From Solen grandis (taxonomy: Eukaryota > Mollusca > Bivalvia > Adapedonta > Solenidae): a DNA stretch of 64,000 nt. The position numbers and the translations under genes are program-made. Where the stretch lies: assembly GCA_021229015.1 (NCBI GenBank), contig CM037790.1:51142033-51206032 (forward strand), read 5' to 3'. Below the pieces are notes generated by a model. It did no database searches. It was given only the letters and a program-made list of their open reading frames with translations, and was not told where the DNA came from. Positions within the stretch are counted from its first letter, which is position 1. Every line of letters begins with the position of its first letter. This document shows, in pieces, positions 58,265 to 64,000 of this stretch.

Positions 58265-58720
58265 TATTTTCACATCCTAGCTGCTTATGAGTGTGATTTC
58301 CATTCGGAAAGCCAACATGTTATTGTTTGGAGATAATAAATTATAATTCAATTTATATTTAAGAGCCAATAGTTTTAATTGTTCTTGTTGTTGACAAAGA
58401 CAATTTCCACATAATGATGCAATTTAACGTATTTTTACTGAACTAAGAAATCAAAAGACGAATTAAAAAAAGTCAAAGTTATTTTTCTTGCAGATGTTTT
58501 TAGTAAGTTGATGAAATAATTCCAGTAAATACAATACTATATTATAATTTCTATAAAAGATCGCAAATCTGCTCGAACGAGCTCCGGCCATCTAAATAAA
58601 TCAAATCTTAAGACAGACACGCCATTAAAATAAATCCTAAAAGACTGGTACGCCATCTGATTATAGGAATCATTGATAAAGTTATGCTATTTGAACGTGT
58701 ATATAATATTATATATACAC
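58265..58720. other. No gene seen
   Basis: AT-rich DNA without recognised features. Confidence 0.5.
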
Positions 58721-58721
58721 T

Positions 58722-58960
58722 GATTCCGTGGCCTAGTAGTTATAAGGCATCCGCTTCGGGAGCAGGAGGTCGAAGGTTCGATCCCAGGCAGGGAACGTTC
58801 TGATATGTCCGGTGGTGAGCCGCCAGCTAGTTAAATAATGGTTACCGGGTGTCTTACTACCTGGTGCCTGGCATAAAGGAGGAAACCAGATCGAGGTGTC
58901 TTATAAGCCAAAACTGGCTGGCCCTTTCAATAGGGGTGATATAAAACTATAATACACAAA
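58722..58960 (+). mobile_element. tRNA-derived SINE (family C)
   Basis: Head gattccgtggcctagtagtt ... ggttcgatcccaggcaggg; body gtgagccgccagctagttaa and gccaaaactggctggccctt. Only one copy seen in the window, distinct from families A, B and D. Confidence 0.7.
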
Positions 58961-58964
58961 CACT

Positions 58965-59590
58965 TTCATATCATGTGAATATTTTGATGGCACAACAGTT
59001 TAATTCATGATAACGAACATTTTTTCAAACGGCTTTCTGATGAACAATATTGGTAATACATGTATTATGATATTTTAAGTTTTCAAAGATAGAATGGATA
59101 GCTCCATGACCTTTTTCGAGAACTTGCAATCTACCGTGGATTCACAACAATACATAACAATAGCCCGTGTGGCAAAGCACGTGTGTAGTTTTATTTATTA
59201 TAATCAGATTAAAGGGTGACCATTCGGATATATACATACAGCCATCCAACGGCACATCTGCACGAGCCGGAGGTCATCAGCTGGACTCAGTCCATCTGTT
59301 TTTAACCCATGATACTGTCCGTGCGATGAAACAGTAGCTTCCGACTGCATGCAAATGGCTTTCAGCTTTGTATTCTCTGATTACAGAGTGAGTTAAGCAG
59401 TTATGTCTGTGTACTTGTTCCTCCTCAACTCATCAATCCCTCATGACGGACAACTAATTTAGAAGCGCATTGTTGCAGGATGCAGATTTTGACAATATGC
59501 AGGGGTCATGTATAGTTTCTTACCTTCACCCCCACCACACGAACACATGACATCCGAGTCTTACAAGGATAATATTAAAACTAAGTGTTT
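58965..59590. other. No gene seen
   Basis: Unassigned intergenic DNA. Confidence 0.45.
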
Positions 59591-59591
59591 T

Positions 59592-60420
59592 TATGCCCCG
59601 CCAACTCCGTTGCGGGACATATAGATTTTAGGTCTATACGTCCATCCTAGGATCCGCCTGTCCGTCCGTCACACCTCGAGTTTACCTTTACGTTGAAGCT
59701 TTTTTTCTATGAAGATGACTTCCCATCTTTATGAAACTAGATTACAGGTACACATGTACATCGTGGTATGATCTATTTAACATATATGCAAATTTATGGC
59801 TGTAACCTATATTCTACAGTTGGATGAACAAGGTAAAATCGATTGTTCTGCCTCATGTTTAACTTTGCGTTTAAGTTTTTTTTTCATATGAAGATGACTT
59901 CACAACTTTATGAAACTAGGTACACCTGTAAATCATGAGAATATGATCTACTAAATATTAATACAAATTTATGGCTGTTACCTATATTTTACGGTTGGAT
60001 GAACAAGGTAAAATTGATTGTTCTGCCTCAGGTTTATCTTAGCGTTTAAGCTGTTTTTCTATGAAAAGATGAATTCACATCTTCATAAAATTAGGTACAC
60101 ATATACATCATAATATAAACTTTTTAATATTTATGCAAACTTATTGCTGTGACCTATATTTCACGGTTGGATGAACATGGTAAAATTGGTTGTTCTGCCT
60201 CTGTTTCACCTCGGACTTACCTTTGCGTTTAAGCTTTTTTTCTATGAATATGACTTCACATCTTTATAAAACTAGGTACACGTGTACATCATGATATGAA
60301 CAGTTTAATATTTATGGAAAGCTATGGCTGTAACCTATATTTCTTGGTTGGACGAACATGGTAAAATCGGTTGTTCTGACTTACGTTTATCTTTGCTCTA
60401 AAGCCTTTTTCGTTGATAAA
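59592..60420. repeat. Tandem array, ~175-bp unit x4, headed by tatgccccgcc
   Basis: Opens tatgccccgccaactccgtt gcgggacata and ccgcctgtccgtccgtc. The segment ggctgtaacctatattctac .. gttggatgaacaaggtaaaat recurs near 59797, 59972, 60142 and 60325. Each unit also has gatgacttcacatctttatg. Confidence 0.85.
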
Positions 60421-60424
60421 TGTC

Positions 60425-61834
60425 TGTGGTTGTCACCAACACTTCACTGGAGGCAACTCTGCATCAGGTTCCTCTTGTTATGAGAGTAAGTGAAAGCCTA
60501 ACGATGGTAGCATGAGGGTCCGCTTCCGCCCTAAACTGCACATTGATGTTTGAATATCTAGTGTCACCAGTAACAAGTGTTGTTTCCATTCACTGCAATT
60601 TAAACCCTCGTCGAAACGCCATTCCAAAACACAAGTTTAACCTTAACCTAAACTATTTTAAACAGTGGATTATATTATCAAGAAAATTCCAACAAGTTTC
60701 TGTATGCATATTTCAAATCGATATATCCCTATCTTTATGTACATGTATGTAAAAGTCAAACCGGTAAATATATATGTCATATGTATGTGACAATTAAAGT
60801 CAGTGTATAAGTTTAATTATAAAAGTTAAGTATATGCAAATCAAATTTAAGACAAATCTATGTAGGCCTACAGGTACTTTCTATATATAAATGTAGGGCC
60901 CGTAGGAAGTGTTGTAATGCAGGTTTCGATAAAAATGTACACCCGTGGGTTGCAGTAGCTAGAGGAATGTCCACTTGAGACAAGTGGGGATATCGAAGTT
61001 TCAACCTAGGCTCGTGATCAGGAAAGATATTACTCAAATATTTACATGCTGACCTTTACTTAGGCTACATAGTGGATAATTGTTTGTTTCAATGGTGTAA
61101 GATCTATTAATAATTTCACTTATTGAACATAAAAAGTGATATTTTCACGAGTGACGAAGCCACGAGTGAAAATGCATCAGTTTATGTGAGTGAAAATGAA
61201 ATTATACATCGATCTTTCACCAAAAAAAATAATTAATTAATGCTTTAAAGGCCAGAAATTAATTGTGTTTTTCACAAAGACGTCAAAATTGGTGGGATTA
61301 CCTCGCATACGTAACGTTATTTATGACACCAGCACAATTGAAAAATCCAATCAGTTTATAACGTAGGGTCGGGTTCAAGTTCCTGATAATTTCACTGTTA
61401 AAAAGTATCAGGATATAATCCACTGTTATATTTCTAGGTAATTTATCGAAAAACATTAAATAAAATACGGTGTTTGATATCAAACTGAACTTTCAATAAG
61501 CGTTATTTTTTAATAGTGTTTCATACTTATCTAAAAATAAAAAAAGCAAGGGGCATCCCAATTTTAGATTTTATTGTTAATTAGCTTTGCCTATGTTTTA
61601 ACGTGCAAAGATAGTTTAAGTTTCTATTCTTTATTACTTGGTGAACATTGATTGACAGAACTTTAAATGGAATATGAAACAATGTTGTTGTTTTTTTTCG
61701 TTGCCGTGCAGATTGTGTAGAATCTGAGGTTCAATATTGTGTGAACGAACTTTCGGTCGGATCTAGGTCGGTGCTAAAGCATCAAAATAACTCTACATGA
61801 AGTAAATGACTACTTACTATCATTATTGCATATC
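60425..61834. other. No gene seen
   Basis: Unassigned AT-rich DNA with no recognised gene or repeat. Confidence 0.5.
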
Positions 61835-62068
61835 TTAACCCTTTCCCTCATAGAGGATACCATGAAAAGACCTATGCGAACAGCATAAAACCAGATCAGC
61901 CTGCGAGTAGGCTGATCAGGTTTTATGCTGTTCGCTGCTCCTCAGTGGCCTGGTAATGAGGATTTTACAATTAAATTTGGTAAGGTTTGAGTTGGCTTTC
62001 TGCAGATCAGGCTTTATTTGATACCTATTGAGTGCGTCAAAATGAGTCTATATGAGGGAAAGGGTTAA
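61835..62068 (+). mobile_element. TTAA MITE, copy 5
   Basis: Both TTAACCC...GGGTTAA ends intact; the central hairpin has lost the loop-proximal bases (cctgcgagtaggctgatcagg). TTAA at both borders. Confidence 0.85.
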
Positions 62069-62157
62069 ATATCTTACCAATATGTGACCACTGTGTAGTA
62101 TGGAAAGGAGTCGAGAATATGATGTTGATCGCCGACTGGTAAATGGATACTTGAACC

Positions 62158-62231
62158 TTACAGGTATGTCATAGTACCTGCTTACGTAGAATAATTACAG
62201 GTATGTCATAGTACCTGCTTACGTAGAACAC
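62158..62231. repeat. 37-bp tandem duplication
   Basis: ttacaggtatgtcatagtac ctgcttacgtagaa is present twice in direct order, nearly identical, period 37. The core aggtatgtcatagtacct is itself an imperfect palindrome. Confidence 0.85.
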
Positions 62232-62239
62232 TTAATGTC

Positions 62240-64000
62240 TGGACGTGCGTAAAATAATATACAACATCAAAGCTGGTTAAAGGTGAAACTGTTTCAGACC
62301 TTTAAATATATATCTTGTAAAAATGAATTTCGAATGCGTCCAGTAAAATGTGTCACCACGAAGATACAGCATGTAATGTAAATCTCCTGCTGTCATTATA
62401 TAACACGTTGAGGCTAGGCATTTTGCGTGGTCTATAGTCTCTGGTATCTCGATTATGGGATTCGAACCAAAGGCATTTTTAGCATTACAGTTCTTTGCTT
62501 AACCAATTGCGCCATTGGGGATTTAGAACCACACAATTGTAAACAAGTGGTCCAATCGTACCACTTCGCCTATCTCCGGATCTCTGCTATTTACCTCCGT
62601 TTGAATTGTTTATGAACTATAAGAACTTCTCTTTTTGCGGTTTTAAATTTATGTCCTTTTCTTTTCCTTTAGGTAAACAGAACATCGTCGTGTCAGGCAA
62701 GTAACTATCGCAGCTTTTACTATCAATAATATTTTTTCAACGTAGGATAGAGTTTTTGGTACCTATGCAAACATTTTTTTTCTTACTTCAAAAACCTGTG
62801 AACGTCGTCTGCAGGTATATGTGATAATGTGTCTCTCTTAATGTATGACTTAAAAAGAAAATCACCAATAAGAGAAAAAAAATCTACCGAGAATGAGTCA
62901 AGCATGCTTTTTATCACATAGGAGCGTCAGACACATCACGATATGTGACCAATGACATTTCTGGTAAACTGACACAGGTCTCAACAAAGAAAATCTCTTT
63001 GGAGACACTGAGTCACAGCATTATATAAGGTTTGTCACAGATAAACACAAGATGTGGAAACTACCCCCCAAACCAGATTTTCCATATGAAATAAAGGAAC
63101 CTATGTTTAACATCAACCTTTATGTATGACCTTGACCTCTGAGTTACAGACCTAGCTTCATGTTGAACATTTTGACACGTTATTTGAACATTTTTTAATG
63201 CATTAAGACAAAGCTTAGTATACCTGTATTTGACCTTCAACCTCTAAGTGTGACCTTGACCTTTAGCTATGTGCCAGAGTCCTTCACCTTCAAACCATCT
63301 CATCATGATAAAAATAATTGCACCAAGTTATTCTTAAATATCGCAGTGCATGGCAAAGTTATATTGCAAAGTCGACAGATGGCCACATGTCTGACGATCT
63401 CCCAGTTGATAACTGCCTTATTAAACTGGATTTTTCCCCTGCTGAAATGTATAAGGGAAGATGAAGAACACAAACTGACTTTTCCTGGACATTTCTCACA
63501 TTTTAAGACATCTTTGATGTCTTGTAAGCAAGCTTTAAGATTCATAGATTTCTATTGCTTTATCAACCAGTATAGCAAATAATTATGGCAAACACCAATC
63601 CTTAATAACTTATTGATCTCAGGAGAGACAAACAACTTAGAATACCACTCCTGGTTACCATAGATACCGAAAGATCAAACAGAGTTCTAGAAACACTGAC
63701 TCACCATACTTAAATGTTTTATTAATAATTTCTATTAAAAATACTACAGAAAAAGTGAATATAAAGTCAAAATATATTGGTGTACAATAAATATTAAAAC
63801 ATATAACATTTTTAAATGAAGGTATTGCCAAGTTAATAAAATAAACAAAACAAATTGTATCACATAACAGTGTAAAGTACGACAAAATTGAAATATAAAA
63901 ATATTTTGTCAAAGAATATTAAATTCATATGATAAAAAAGGTTTACAATGATAAAAATATATATAAAAATAAAATCTTATCACATGAAATTGAGTATAGT
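62240..64000. other. No gene seen; tRNA-like fragment and gaccttgacct repeat
   Basis: A tRNA-head-like complement (gggattcgaaccaaaggc) is at 62457-62520. At 63115-63265 units with tgaccttgacctctgagtta and gtgaccttgacctttagcta form a short dispersed repeat. The remaining frames are not recognised. Confidence 0.45.

Noticed and set aside
1..64000. CRISPR arrays, operons, prophage or bacterial features
   Set aside because: Introns, SINEs, poly(A) signals and animal gene families show a eukaryotic nuclear genome; the direct repeats present are satellite-type, without unique spacers.

Overview
The window is animal nuclear DNA: AT-rich, with large GT-AG introns, AATAAA signals, many tRNA-derived SINEs, TTAA- and TA-flanked MITEs, long tandem arrays and microsatellites. 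The repeat style and the gene sequences suggest a mollusc, most likely a bivalve (perhaps a clam). This is inferred from recall of similar genomes, not from a search. There is one 100-N assembly gap at 33208-33307.

Four genes can be supported. (1) On the minus strand, 4444-5766 is an intronless Cys-loop (nicotinic-receptor-like) subunit of 440 aa that lacks key acetylcholine-binding residues. A 467-bp direct tandem duplication (5620-6086 and 6087 to about 6556) has left a broken copy of its first 49 codons upstream. (2) On the plus strand, exons at 16235-16274, 17045-17208, 20182-20290 and 32403-32475 join in frame into an unrecognised protein starting MGCTSS, a myristoylation/palmitoylation-type N-terminus; its 3' end is not resolved. 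(3) On the minus strand, seven exons between 39863 and 34839 give a 246-aa type I membrane protein with a signal peptide, a mannose-6-phosphate-receptor-homology (MRH) type luminal domain, one membrane segment and a short tail. (4) On the minus strand, six coding exons between 55128 and 49655 give a complete 295-aa CREB1/ATF1/CREM-type transcription factor with the RRPSYRK kinase-inducible site and a C-terminal bZIP. Its probable untranslated first exon lies near 57004-57150, and its 3' UTR may run to about 46235.

By region: 1-4300 holds tandem repeats with a SINE; 4300-6560 the receptor and its duplication; 6560-16200 mostly unassigned AT-rich DNA with a SINE, MITEs and hairpins; 16200-33000 the MGCTSS gene, whose introns hold a very large inverted array of GCGTTATAACGC-like units and many insertions; 33000-34800 a repeat, the gap and microsatellites; 34839-39863 the MRH gene; 40000-46200 repeats plus an endonuclease-domain remnant; 46200-57200 the CREB gene; 57200-64000 dispersed repeats and tandem arrays with no gene seen. 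The four genes show no evident shared pathway, as expected for a eukaryotic chromosome segment. All exon joins come from reading frame, splice consensus and family resemblance; no transcript data were available.
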